Positions 37,690 to 45,500 of a stretch of 64,000 nt of DNA are shown here, piece after piece. Made by a program: the position numbers and the translations under genes. The number at the start of each line of letters is the position of its first letter. Position 1 is the first letter of the stretch. The DNA is from Roseivirga sp. (GTDB taxonomy: Bacteria > Bacteroidota > Bacteroidia > Cytophagales > Cyclobacteriaceae), in assembly GCA_029262895.1 (NCBI GenBank), contig JAJCYM010000094.1, positions 1 through 64,000 of the forward strand, in the 5' to 3' direction. The notes below the pieces were generated by a model. That model did no database searches, was not told where the DNA came from, and saw nothing but the letters and a program-made list of their open reading frames with translations.

Positions 37690-38445
37690 ATGACCTTAAA
37701 ATTGAATGCCTGGATAAGGACCAATCGTGATGCCCTTATCATATTGTTTCTGATATCAGCCTTAATGGTAAACCTCGGATATGGTGAAAACCTGGCTCTG
37801 GCGCTTCAGTGTGAACAGTATTATCTCGAATACTTATTGTTTATGGTGCTAGCTTATGGCACCAAGATATTAATCGATGTTTTTGAACAGAAAGTATCCT
37901 TTAAAAACCCTTTCAGGTCAGGTTTTTTGATTGGTTCTACGGCCGCATTATTGATTTATCCGGTATTGTTGGGCTATTGTATCGTTACCAACTGCCCTTT
38001 TGATTCGGTTCTTTATCTCACCACAAGAGCACCGTTGATTATCTCCATTGTTATACTCTATCAATACTGGAAAGGTGCTAAGCATAAAACAGACACAACT
38101 ACTGATCAAAAAGCCATAGAGCTGAGTTTAATTGGAGGAGGTATGGTGCGAATATCAACCCAAACCATACAATCTATTGACTTGGAAAATGGGTTAACGA
38201 GTGTGATAGGAGAAAGTAATAGGAGAGTTCTTGTGGGAGAAAACCTTAAGTCAGTCTTTGATAAACTCAATAATTCTGAAGAGTTTTTCCGGGTAAACAG
38301 GAGTAGTATTGTAGCCAAAATGGCTATTGTATCTTACAAACCAGAAAAGAACAACAACCTTAGAATAGAACTGGTAGATGGTCGCCATGTGAGCCTGAAT
38401 AAAAACAAAGCTTCTGACTTTAAATGTTGGATGAATTCCGTTTAA
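37690..38445 (+). CDS. Membrane-bound LytTR transcription regulator
   Basis: 251 residues. Four predicted membrane helices within residues 15-140 are followed by a LytTR DNA-binding domain (about 150-250; EEFFRVNRSSIVAKMAI is the conserved core). It has no receiver, so it probably responds directly to a membrane signal without a kinase. It follows the amidohydrolase by 49 bp and is a plausible regulator of the 34284-37640 cluster. Confidence 0.82.
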   Translation: MTLKLNAWIRTNRDALIILFLISALMVNLGYGENLALALQCEQYYLEYLLFMVLAYGTKILIDVFEQKVSFKNPFRSGFLIGSTAALLIYPVLLGYCIVTNCPFDSVLYLTTRAPLIISIVILYQYWKGAKHKTDTTTDQKAIELSLIGGGMVRISTQTIQSIDLENGLTSVIGESNRRVLVGENLKSVFDKLNNSEEFFRVNRSSIVAKMAIVSYKPEKNNNLRIELVDGRHVSLNKNKASDFKCWMNSV

Positions 38446-38534
38446 AAATCAGATAATTCCGTTTCAGCGAATTCAGTCTTCTTGGATTGGCATATCTCTT
38501 CGCCCATTGTTTGTTTGCATTCAAAAAAACAGCA

Positions 38535-38993
38535 ATGCTCAAAAATTCAATTCTCTTTCTTTTACTCACCTTTGGACTGATACCAACATTGAATATTGAC
38601 GATCAACAAAGCTCAGATGAAGCCGAACTTCGACATATCAAAGAAGTACTTTGGCCAAAATCGTATCGTGAACAGGACCAGGAACTACTCAATGAAATTT
38701 TAGCCGATGAATTTCAAATGATCGATAGTGAAGGTAACTGGTCGAATAAAAAATCGGAATTAGAGTACATCGGTAAGAACAAGCCAAGTTATGATTCGTT
38801 CAGGTTTGAAATCAAACGACTTGAGGTGTTTGAAAATGGTACAGCCGTTGTAGCCGGAAAAGGCCATATCTACTCTTCTGACACAGAAGAAAAGCATTAT
38901 ACCACCTATCATTCCAGTAATATCCTGATCAAGAGAGAAGGAAAATGGAAAGCCATTAGCAGTCATGTCTCAGGGGTGAAACAGCAGTACTAA
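38535..38993 (+). CDS. Exported NTF2-like (DUF4440-type) protein
   Basis: About 152 residues from the ATG at 38535, which gives a signal peptide (MLKNSILFLLLTFGLIPTLN); an upstream TTG adds 16 residues. The mature part fits an NTF2-like cone: LLNEILADEFQMIDSEGNW, then strands FENGTAVVAGKGHIYS and SNILIKREGKWKAISSHVSG. Function unknown; ligand binding or an isomerase-like role is possible. A dispersed repeat starts 56 bp after the stop. Confidence 0.7.
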   Translation: MLKNSILFLLLTFGLIPTLNIDDQQSSDEAELRHIKEVLWPKSYREQDQELLNEILADEFQMIDSEGNWSNKKSELEYIGKNKPSYDSFRFEIKRLEVFENGTAVVAGKGHIYSSDTEEKHYTTYHSSNILIKREGKWKAISSHVSGVKQQY

Positions 38994-39048
38994 GAAGATT
39001 CGGCCATTCTTAGCATTTTGAGACTGGTCGGAAAAAAACCAAATGACC

Positions 39049-39229
39049 TGAGTTCGGGATAAGATATCTTCCTTACTTTGAGAATCGCCACCACGGGGTC
39101 ATTTCGCAGTCCCGAGTTTTAGGGGCGGAGAAATCTTTTCACGTTTTTTAATGAGCAAGTTTGACTTTTAGTACTTAAAAAGATCCCTCTTTGCTTCGCT
39201 GAAGCTTCGCGAAAGCAAGACGGGATGAC
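39049..39229 (-). repeat. Interspersed repeat, copy 2 (inverted); fills the 38994-39338 gap
   Basis: Reverse-complement counterpart of 3436-3591, with the same ordered blocks (for example AGTCCCGAGTTTTAGGG, AGAAATCTTTTCACGT, AAAAAGATCCC, CGGGATGAC). It has an added hairpin not found in copy 1, TTGCTTCGC with GCGAAAGCAA, near 39191-39218. No coding sequence is seen in this 345-bp gap. Confidence 0.8.
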
Positions 39230-39338
39230 CGATAATTCTTACTATAGTGAGCCACTTCTAGAAGGTCAAAGAATCCGGATACAACTTTCTTAATAGTACG
39301 GCATAATTCTTCCTTTTTAGTACCTTCATTCCCTAAGA

Positions 39339-39950
39339 ATGAACCGTCCCCATATTAGTGCGATTCTGTTGGCTGCTGGATCATCCTTAAGAATGGGCGG
39401 TCGCAATAAAATGCTCCTTCCCTTTCAGGAAAACAATATACTCCAGCATGCTTATAATCAACTCTTAGCCAGCGCTGTTGAAGAGATAATAGTGGTTGGA
39501 GGAATGGGTTTTGATGATCTCGCCAATTCCTTAATATTCCGGGATTCGGACCACTTACTATTCAATTCCAATTTTGAAAAAGGCCTGACTTCGTCAATAC
39601 AAGCAGGGGTAAGGGAGGCGAGCCGTGACGCCTTTATGATTTGCTTAGGAGACATGCCTCAGTTATGCACTACCGACTATTTAGCATTAATGGCCTTTTT
39701 TAAGCAGCAGTACGCTGAGGATATCAAGAGTATTGTTTTACCCGAAGTGAACGAACAAAGAGGAAATCCGGTTATTTTCTCAAATCATTATAGGGAAGAA
39801 ATTTTGGCCAATAAAGAACCCAATGGATGCAAATCCGTCATACAAAACAATGCGGGTCATTTGCATATATTTAAGAGTGATCAAAAGGCTTATTTAACTG
39901 ATGTTGATACACCAGAAGACTACCAGCGACTGCTAGATGGAACTGAATAG
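39339..39950 (+). CDS. MobA/MocA-like nucleotidyltransferase
   Basis: 203 residues. ILLAAGSSLRMGGRNKMLLP is the nucleotide-binding loop of MobA-like NTP transferases, MICLGDMPQL holds the metal-binding aspartate, and RGNPVIF and DVDTPEDY are family signatures. The likely reaction is transfer of CMP or GMP to molybdopterin (MocA-type or MobA-type); sequence alone does not settle which. Its last 14 bp overlap the moeB-like gene in another frame, and moaD and moaE follow. Confidence 0.85.
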   Translation: MNRPHISAILLAAGSSLRMGGRNKMLLPFQENNILQHAYNQLLASAVEEIIVVGGMGFDDLANSLIFRDSDHLLFNSNFEKGLTSSIQAGVREASRDAFMICLGDMPQLCTTDYLALMAFFKQQYAEDIKSIVLPEVNEQRGNPVIFSNHYREEILANKEPNGCKSVIQNNAGHLHIFKSDQKAYLTDVDTPEDYQRLLDGTE

Positions 39951-41088
39951 AGAAGAACTCATTAGATATAATCGCCAGATTATTCTGCCAAACTTCGGTA
40001 CAGAGGGCCAGGAAAAGCTCAAGTCTGCGAGGGTATTGATCATTGGTGCAGGTGGTCTTGGTGCCCCGAACCTTCAATACCTTACCGCTGCGGGTATAGG
40101 GACTATCGGGGTTATTGATTTCGATGATGTGAGTCTTACGAACCTTCAAAGGCAGGTGCTATTCGCTACCAATGAGGTAGGTCAAAACAAAGCACAAACT
40201 GCCAAGACGAAATTAGAATTACTTAATCCCGAGTCAGCATTCACGGTTTATGAAGAACAAATCACCTCGGAGAATGCCTTGAAGATTATCGATGATTACG
40301 ATCTGGTCATTGATGGAAGTGATAATCTGCCTACGCGATACCTCGTCAACGATGCCTGTGTTTTGTTGGGGAAACCCTTGCTTTATGGAGCAATCTTCAG
40401 ATACGAAGGACAGGTTAGCGTATTCAATTTATTACAGGAAGATGGCTCCAGAGGACCGAATTATCGGGATCTTTTCCCAACACCTCCACCGCCAGAAATG
40501 GTACCGAGTTGTAGTGAGGGAGGCGTGTTTGGTGCATTGGCGGGTATTGTCGGAGCCATGCAAGCCAGCGAAGCGATCAAGGTAATTGCCGGACTAGGAG
40601 ATACTCTGTCTGGAAGATTATTACTCTTTGATAGTCTGGACTTTACAACCAGATTTCTGAATATAAGATGCAATCCTGATAACCCGGTTTCAGGAGATGC
40701 TCCAACCATCACCAAACTCATTGATTACGAGGCTTTTTGTGAAGGTCCTGCTATACCATCAACCGAAGCAGCCTATGCTTCAATTTCCGTAACTGGCTTG
40801 AAAAGACGGATGGAGGAAGGGCCATCACCATTTGTGTTGGATGTTCGTGAAGACTATGAATATGCCATATCAAATATCGGAGGAACGAATATCCCTTTAG
40901 GCCAGATTGAAAGTCGATTACAGGAAATTCCACACGACAGGGAATTGATTGTGCATTGTAAATCCGGAGTGAGAAGTAAAAAAGCAATAGATATACTCAA
41001 AAAGCAGGGTTATTTGAATCTTTTGAATTTAGAGGGAGGTATATTGGCCTGGCAGCAAGAAATTGACTCGGAATTGAAAGTTTATTAA
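39937..41088 (+). CDS. moeB: MoeB/ThiF-type adenylyltransferase fused to rhodanese
   Basis: 383 residues. An E1-like domain (GAGGLGAPNLQYL near 35-47, DFDDVSLTNLQRQ) activates the C-terminal Gly-Gly of a MoaD-like sulfur carrier. A rhodanese domain (about 285-380) has its active cysteine in VHCKSGVRS and probably supplies sulfur, as in MOCS3/Uba4 proteins. The usual zinc-binding CPxCG segment reads NPDNPVSGD, so zinc ligands seem lost. moaD and moaE lie directly downstream. Confidence 0.88.
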   Translation: MELNREELIRYNRQIILPNFGTEGQEKLKSARVLIIGAGGLGAPNLQYLTAAGIGTIGVIDFDDVSLTNLQRQVLFATNEVGQNKAQTAKTKLELLNPESAFTVYEEQITSENALKIIDDYDLVIDGSDNLPTRYLVNDACVLLGKPLLYGAIFRYEGQVSVFNLLQEDGSRGPNYRDLFPTPPPPEMVPSCSEGGVFGALAGIVGAMQASEAIKVIAGLGDTLSGRLLLFDSLDFTTRFLNIRCNPDNPVSGDAPTITKLIDYEAFCEGPAIPSTEAAYASISVTGLKRRMEEGPSPFVLDVREDYEYAISNIGGTNIPLGQIESRLQEIPHDRELIVHCKSGVRSKKAIDILKKQGYLNLLNLEGGILAWQQEIDSELKVY

Positions 41089-41103
41089 CCCGGGAAAGAG
41101 ATC

Positions 41104-41346
41104 ATGAATATTGAAATAATTGCATTCGGAATTGCTAAGGACATCATTCAGGGGAAATCGGTTGCCATGAATTTGGCTTTAGGGGCAACTGTATCTGATG
41201 TAAAAAAGGATCTGATTCGCGATTATCCCGATTTCCAAAGTTTGGCCTCTCTAAAACTGGCCGTTAATGCAGAATATGTGTCTGACGACTATATATTGAA
41301 TGAAAATGACGAGGTGGTGTTGATTCCACCTGTCAGTGGTGGATGA
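41104..41346 (+). CDS. moaD: MoaD, small subunit of molybdopterin synthase
   Basis: 80 residues of ubiquitin-like fold ending IPPVSGG, the Gly-Gly tail that is adenylated and thiocarboxylated. It is 15 bp after the moeB-like gene and overlaps moaE by 4 bp (ATGA). Confidence 0.93.
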   Translation: MNIEIIAFGIAKDIIQGKSVAMNLALGATVSDVKKDLIRDYPDFQSLASLKLAVNAEYVSDDYILNENDEVVLIPPVSGG

Positions 41347-41759
41347 AAGATATATTTATTACATCGGAGAGGTTGGATAGCAAGGCTTGTACGGATGCTG
41401 TGATTTATCCGGGAGCCGGAGGAGTGGTGGTATTTGTTGGAACGGTAAGAAACAAGACCAAGGGAAAGAAAGTGCTGCATCTTGAATTTGAGACCTATGA
41501 AAAGATGGCTTTGATCGAAATGCAGAAGATTGCTGATGAAGCCAAAGCCAAGTGGTCCCTGGACAAAATGGTAATCCATCATAGGACAGGTTTGGTGCCA
41601 ATAGGTGAGGAAGCAGTGGTCATTGCCTGTTCAGCAGCTCATCGCAAAGAGGCATTTGAGGCTTGTGAATATGCCATAGACACTTTGAAACTGTCTGTAC
41701 CGATTTGGAAAAAGGAAATTTTTGAAGACGGAGAAGTATGGGTGTCAGCGCATCCCTAG
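41343..41759 (+). CDS. moaE: MoaE, large subunit of molybdopterin synthase
   Basis: 138 residues. Family motifs are present: AGGVVVFVGTVRNKTKGK, LEFETYEKMA, HHRTGLVPIGEEAVVI and KLSVPIWKKEIFEDGEVW, whose lysines lie in the active site. With MoaD it converts cyclic pyranopterin monophosphate to molybdopterin. moaA and moaC are not in this window. It ends at a repeat-rich gap. Confidence 0.95.
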   Translation: MKDIFITSERLDSKACTDAVIYPGAGGVVVFVGTVRNKTKGKKVLHLEFETYEKMALIEMQKIADEAKAKWSLDKMVIHHRTGLVPIGEEAVVIACSAAHRKEAFEACEYAIDTLKLSVPIWKKEIFEDGEVWVSAHP

Positions 41760-41763
41760 TTGT

Positions 41764-41935
41764 CTTTGCGAGGGAGGCACGACCGCGGCAATCTGTTGGA
41801 TGGAGCTGATGTTTGTGTCTTCACAAACATCTTTCTTCGAATAGAGCACTTAGAAAATTGTATCCAGTTCGTTTGTGAGGACACAAACGAAGGCGGCAAT
41901 CTCATGGATTGAATACCGTCATTCCGGAATTTTTC
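41764..41935. repeat. Nested palindromic repeat between moaE and sufS
   Basis: The 18-bp segments 41811-41828 and 41871-41888 are inverted copies (17 of 18), and each is itself a GTTTGTG...CACAAAC-type palindrome. They are flanked by direct GCGGCAATCT motifs (near 41785 and 41893). Blocks such as TTTGCGAGGGAGGCACGA and CGTCATTCCGGAA resemble interspersed repeats common in Bacteroidota. No gene is seen. Confidence 0.6.
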
Positions 41936-42009
41936 TTCGTATCATAAATAAGGAGAAGAAAAATATCCGGAATCTATTTTAGAAATATAAATTGAAGGTA
42001 TAAGCTAGC

Positions 42010-43230
42010 ATGTTCGACCCAATAGCCATCAAATCTCAATTCCCAATCTTCAAAAAGAAGACTCCCAATGGTGTGGATTTGATCTACCTGGACAACGCTG
42101 CCACAACTCAAAAACCCCAGCAGGTTATTGATGCCATTACTGACTACTACTCTGGCTATAATGCTAATGTAGGTCGTGGTACTTATTGGCCCGCAACAAA
42201 GGCCACAGGAGCATTTGAAGCAACCAGAACCAAAGTCAAAGATTTTATAAACGCCAATTCTCTTAAAGAAGTGATTTTCACTTCTGGAACCACAGATGGT
42301 ATAAACAAGGTGGTGAATGCCTATCTAATGCCTCAGCTAAAGCCCGGAGACGAGGTGATTGTCACTGAGATGGAACACCACGGCAACTTTGTGCCATGGC
42401 AGCAGGCATGCATTAAACAAGGTGCCTCTCTCAAAATGATTCCTTTGACAGAAACAGGCGATTTGGATTATGGTGCTTATGACGATTTGCTCAATGAAAA
42501 CACTCAATTAGTTGCCATCTCGGCAATATCAAATGCGCTAGGGGTCAAAAACAACCTTGAGTACCTCACAAATAAGGCGCATGCTGTTGGTGCTAAAGTA
42601 ATGGTGGATGCGGCACAGTTGGTTACCCATGAAAAAATTGATGTGCAGGCCATTGGATGCGATTTCCTGTGCTTCTCAGCTCACAAACTCTTTGGTCCGA
42701 CAGGAGTGGGCGTATTGTTTGGAAAAGAGGAGCTACTTAGTGAGATGCCACCCTTAAGTTTTGGAGGTGGAATGGTGAAAAGAGTAACATTGGAAGGTAC
42801 CAGTTTTGCGGACCTGCCGGCCAAACACGAAGCCGGCACCTCTAATATTTCCGGTGTAATCGGATTAGGCGCAGCCATTGATTTTGTGAATAGTATTGGC
42901 ATCGAAGCAATCCACACCCATACCAGAGCATTGACAGACTATGCTATCGAAAAGTTTAGTCACATTGAAGAAATTACCATTTTCGGAAATCCAAAGGACC
43001 GAACTTCACTGGTTTCTCTGGCTGTAGAAAAAGCACATCCCCATGACGTATCGGCCTTTTTAGGAGAAAGAGGAATTGCGATTCGTGCAGGGCATCATTG
43101 TGCACAGCCCCTAATGGATTATCTTCAGGTATCAGGTACCTGCCGTATTTCCTTTGGTATTTACAATACTAAAGAAGATGTGGATCGAGTAGTTGAAGCT
43201 TTAATAGAGGTGAGAGACTTTTTCGCATGA
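42010..43230 (+). CDS. sufS: SufS cysteine desulfurase
   Basis: 406 residues, class V PLP enzyme of the SufS group. K226 in FSAHKLFGPTG binds PLP and C364 in RAGHHCAQPLM carries the persulfide; HHGNFVPWQ and DAAQLVTH are also typical. It mobilises sulfur from cysteine for Fe-S cluster assembly. It overlaps sufU by 4 bp (ATGA), so the two are co-translated. The rest of the SUF operon is not in the window. Confidence 0.95.
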   Translation: MFDPIAIKSQFPIFKKKTPNGVDLIYLDNAATTQKPQQVIDAITDYYSGYNANVGRGTYWPATKATGAFEATRTKVKDFINANSLKEVIFTSGTTDGINKVVNAYLMPQLKPGDEVIVTEMEHHGNFVPWQQACIKQGASLKMIPLTETGDLDYGAYDDLLNENTQLVAISAISNALGVKNNLEYLTNKAHAVGAKVMVDAAQLVTHEKIDVQAIGCDFLCFSAHKLFGPTGVGVLFGKEELLSEMPPLSFGGGMVKRVTLEGTSFADLPAKHEAGTSNISGVIGLGAAIDFVNSIGIEAIHTHTRALTDYAIEKFSHIEEITIFGNPKDRTSLVSLAVEKAHPHDVSAFLGERGIAIRAGHHCAQPLMDYLQVSGTCRISFGIYNTKEDVDRVVEALIEVRDFFA

Positions 43231-43700
43231 ACGAAAGACTTAAGCAACTCTATAAAACACAGATTCTCACCAATGCGGAAGACCAGACCTATTTTAAGGA
43301 GCTGACTGAAGCCACGCATATATTAGAAGCTTATAACCCAATGTGCGGGGACAAATACACGCTATACCTGAAAATGGTGGGAGAGAAGATAGCAGAAGCT
43401 TCCTTTAAGGGCTATGGTTGTGCTATTTCAAGAGCTTCCACCTCCGTTTTAATTAAGAATATTTTAGGTAAATCCTTGCAAGAACTTCAGGCTATTATTG
43501 AGCAGTTTATGGAGGTGATCAATGAGGAATCAGAAAAATCCCCAGAGTCCATTACCGCAGATGAAGAATTGCTGGCCTTTGCCGGCACTCGCGAATACCC
43601 CGAGCGCAAGAAATGTGCTAGCTTGAGTTGGGATGAGTTAAAGGTGAATTATCCCTCAGAGTTATCCGCAGGAAACTCTGAGGACTTAGAGCTCTCCTAG
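43227..43700 (+). CDS. sufU: SufU-type sulfur acceptor, with REP-encoded tail
   Basis: 157 residues, IscU/NifU-like. The zinc/sulfur-transfer ligands are in place: C40 and D42 in NPMCGD, C65 in GYGCAIS and C130 in RKKCASL. SufU accepts persulfide sulfur from SufS. Residues 143-153 (PSELSAGNSED) are translated from a REP palindrome at 43654-43683, and the last four residues lie beyond it. The family core ends around residue 140, so the REP replaced or extended the original C terminus without touching the active site. Confidence 0.92.
   Translation: MNERLKQLYKTQILTNAEDQTYFKELTEATHILEAYNPMCGDKYTLYLKMVGEKIAEASFKGYGCAISRASTSVLIKNILGKSLQELQAIIEQFMEVINEESEKSPESITADEELLAFAGTREYPERKKCASLSWDELKVNYPSELSAGNSEDLELS
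43654..43683 (+). repeat. REP palindrome type A, copy 1 (inside sufU)
   Basis: A 10-bp perfect stem (CCTCAGAGTT with AACTCTGAGG), then a bulged A, an inner TCC/GGA stem and a GCA loop. It is the same element as at 44579-44608. Confidence 0.85.
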
Positions 43701-43739
43701 ATATCAATGTGGTGTACTTGAGTGTGGGTATTCATCCTT

Positions 43740-43763
43740 CAGAGTCCTCTTTGAGTGACTCTG
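43740..43763 (+). repeat. REP palindrome type B, copy 1
   Basis: Stem CAGAGTC with GACTCTG, inner CTC/GAG stem, TTT loop and a bulged T on the 3' side. The bulge side shows it is inverted relative to type A. Confidence 0.8.
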
Positions 43764-43847
43764 AGGGGACGGTAGTGATTCTGGCTAGGTACCATTACAT
43801 GATGGCATACCCAAAAATTTGCTGGGAGTGCCCTCATAATCACCATA

Positions 43848-43933
43848 CAGAGTTATTGGCGGGAAACCATGTATCTCTCATAGAGTTATTCGTAATCACC
43901 ATACCTCTCAGAGTTATCCGCAGGAAACTCTGA
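43848..43933 (+). repeat. Two decayed and one intact type A REP
   Basis: Partial copies (CAGAGTTATTGGCGGGAAAC at 43848 and TAGAGTTATTCG near 43881) precede an intact copy at 43908-43933 (TCAGAGTT with AACTCTGA). AATCACCATAC occurs twice here, a sign of local duplication. The intact copy ends 12 bp from the transposase stop. Confidence 0.7.
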
Positions 43934-43945
43934 TGACATAGGATC

Positions 43946-44506
43946 TCAGACATCCCTATAATCTGTCAAAAAAGAAGGTTTACTTTCCCCAAGTTCATAA
44001 TATGCTGCACTTGAATGTGGATATTCAACAAAGTCATTTGCTAAACTCCATTTTCCCTTCACGGGATTATGATGTATATAATCGAGGATATTGATAAATC
44101 CTTTTTTGCTCGAAATTTCTTTTGCATCAAAAGACAACTTAAAAACCTGATGTTTCTTTCCATTTGATTTCTCACTTGCACGAACTCCTCTTTCAAGTGC
44201 TTTTAGAAGATTAATCTTCTTCTGATTTTTCAATCGTTTTACTATCTCATAAGCGAGAAACCTCTTGGCTTCACCAATGATATGATTCAGCCCTTTGCTT
44301 TCCTGTGTAGGATAGCAAATTATATGAAGGTGATTGGGCATTATGACGAATCCATTAACCAAGCAGCCACGATTACTAATCTCAGTAAACCATTTTTCAA
44401 AGTATTCATATGATTGAGACTGCTCAATCAAAGGGAGCCACTTATAGCATGTGAATGTGGTGAAGTAGAAAACACCCTTTTCTGAATGTATTTGATGCGT
44501 ACTCAT
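43946..44506 (-). CDS. REP-associated tyrosine transposase (RAYT, Y1 family)
   Basis: 186 residues, IS200-like Y1 fold. The HUH motif is H59-L-H61 in VIMPNHLHIICYP; Y143 in LDYIHHNPVKGKW is the candidate catalytic tyrosine, and the FTTFTCYKW start is typical. RAYTs are single-copy domesticated transposases thought to mobilise REP sequences. Intact REPs lie 12 bp downstream and 33-102 bp upstream, and more copies occur on both sides, which supports the assignment strongly. The frame looks intact. Confidence 0.9.
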   Translation of the reverse strand: MSTHQIHSEKGVFYFTTFTCYKWLPLIEQSQSYEYFEKWFTEISNRGCLVNGFVIMPNHLHIICYPTQESKGLNHIIGEAKRFLAYEIVKRLKNQKKINLLKALERGVRASEKSNGKKHQVFKLSFDAKEISSKKGFINILDYIHHNPVKGKWSLANDFVEYPHSSAAYYELGESKPSFLTDYRDV

Positions 44507-44538
44507 GTTCAGTATTTTAATTTAGTTCTCTGCAATTT

Positions 44539-44568
44539 CCTCCGAGTCCTCTTTCAGTGACTCGGAGG
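44539..44568 (+). repeat. REP palindrome type B, copy 2
   Basis: A 10-bp perfect stem CCTCCGAGTC with GACTCGGAGG and a bulged T on the 3' side. It lies 10 bp before an inverted type A copy; the two form a BIME-like doublet upstream of the transposase gene. Confidence 0.82.
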
Positions 44569-44578
44569 GGGGGGTATT

Positions 44579-44608
44579 CCTCAGAGTTATCCGCAGGAAA
44601 CTCTGAGG
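44579..44608 (+). repeat. REP palindrome type A, copy 3
   Basis: Identical over the whole element to 43654-43683 (CCTCAGAGTT, ATCCGCAGGA, AACTCTGAGG). Confidence 0.85.
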
Positions 44609-44646
44609 AATCAAGATTATTTTTTATTATAATAAAACTAAAAATA

Positions 44647-44678
44647 TTAGTTATTAAAAACTAAAATATTTAGATTTG
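44647..44678 (+). promoter_or_regulatory. Promoter of the 2H phosphoesterase gene
   Basis: TTAG (44647-44650), a 20-base AT-rich spacer and a perfect TAGATTTG (44671-44678). The leader to the ATG at 44706 is about 23 bases. Confidence 0.5.
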
Positions 44679-44705
44679 TTCACTGAGTAATTAAAAGTAA
44701 TCGAC

Positions 44706-45272
44706 ATGAAAAATACATCTGAACAAAATTTACATGACTATTTTGTGTTGATCAGCCCACCTAATTGGATCAATTGGGAGGTAGAAGACATGAAATACGA
44801 TTTTGCTACAAATTATGGGAATTACCCTAGTCAGGATACCAAACCACATATCTCCTTAATGCATTTTACAGAAGTGGAGAAGAGCGAAAAGAAGGTACTT
44901 GAGTCCATCTCTAAGATGGCTTCAAATATGAGTACATTCGATATTTCCTTGCGAGGATTTGATTTCTTTTACACAAATAATAGTTTCTATATTGATGTGG
45001 AAAGCAAGGGCCCTGTGAAGAATTTGCATGACTCATTATTGATGGAGCTAGACTTAAATAAAGTCTCTTTTGAGCGTACCAAAGATTACACTCCGCACAT
45101 GACAATAGGCAGAAGACTTTCTGATAGTCAATTCAGAAATGCTTTCCATGAATTCAATGCCCGTTCCTATACTAATTATTTTAGAGTAGAGTATTTGACT
45201 GTACTTAAAAGAGAACGTGGTCACAACTCCTGGGAGCACCTGACTGAGATTCCGCTTAAAGAAGTAGGATAA
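44706..45272 (+). CDS. 2H phosphoesterase (2'-5' RNA ligase-like)
   Basis: 188 residues with the two motifs of the 2H family: H48 in PHISLMHF and H131 in PHMTIGRR. These enzymes act on cyclic phosphates or 2',5' linkages in RNA or nucleotides. The exact substrate is unknown. It has its own promoter and lies between two REP clusters. Confidence 0.85.
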   Translation: MKNTSEQNLHDYFVLISPPNWINWEVEDMKYDFATNYGNYPSQDTKPHISLMHFTEVEKSEKKVLESISKMASNMSTFDISLRGFDFFYTNNSFYIDVESKGPVKNLHDSLLMELDLNKVSFERTKDYTPHMTIGRRLSDSQFRNAFHEFNARSYTNYFRVEYLTVLKRERGHNSWEHLTEIPLKEVG

Positions 45273-45408
45273 ACACGAATACTCCTTTTTACCAACACCA
45301 CACTACAGGATACATATTTCTTCTTCCAGCTTCATAGTCGTTGACTATGGAAATCCCTTAGCGTCTTTTTATGCACTTGCACTAAAATTTAGTGTATGCT
45401 AAAGAAGG

Positions 45409-45500
45409 CTCTGAGGTCTAAACTCCTCAGAGTCACTCGAAGAGGACTCTGAGGAATTCTATTCCCCTTAGCATTCTTTTCAATGAGTGCTGAGGGGAAT
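45409..45500. repeat. REP cluster: type B (inverted) plus a longer hairpin before the polymerase gene
   Basis: 45425-45454 is a type B element in reverse orientation (CCTCAGAGTC with GACTCTGAGG, bulge on the 5' side). CTCTGAGG at 45409-45416 can pair with its left arm. 45461-45500 is a further hairpin: ATTCCCCTTAGCA pairs with TGCTGAGGGGAAT (one G-T pair). Confidence 0.78.

Noticed and set aside
43709-43933. 74-codon open frame between sufU and the transposase gene
   Set aside because: It is made of REP sequences and decayed REP copies; the peptide simply translates repeats.
43946-44608. Active IS200/IS605 insertion sequence
   Set aside because: There is no TnpB or IS-type ends; REP doublets on both sides fit a domesticated RAYT better.
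43654-44608. CRISPR-like array
   Set aside because: The repeats are irregularly spaced, mixed in orientation and of two types, with no regular spacers or cas genes.
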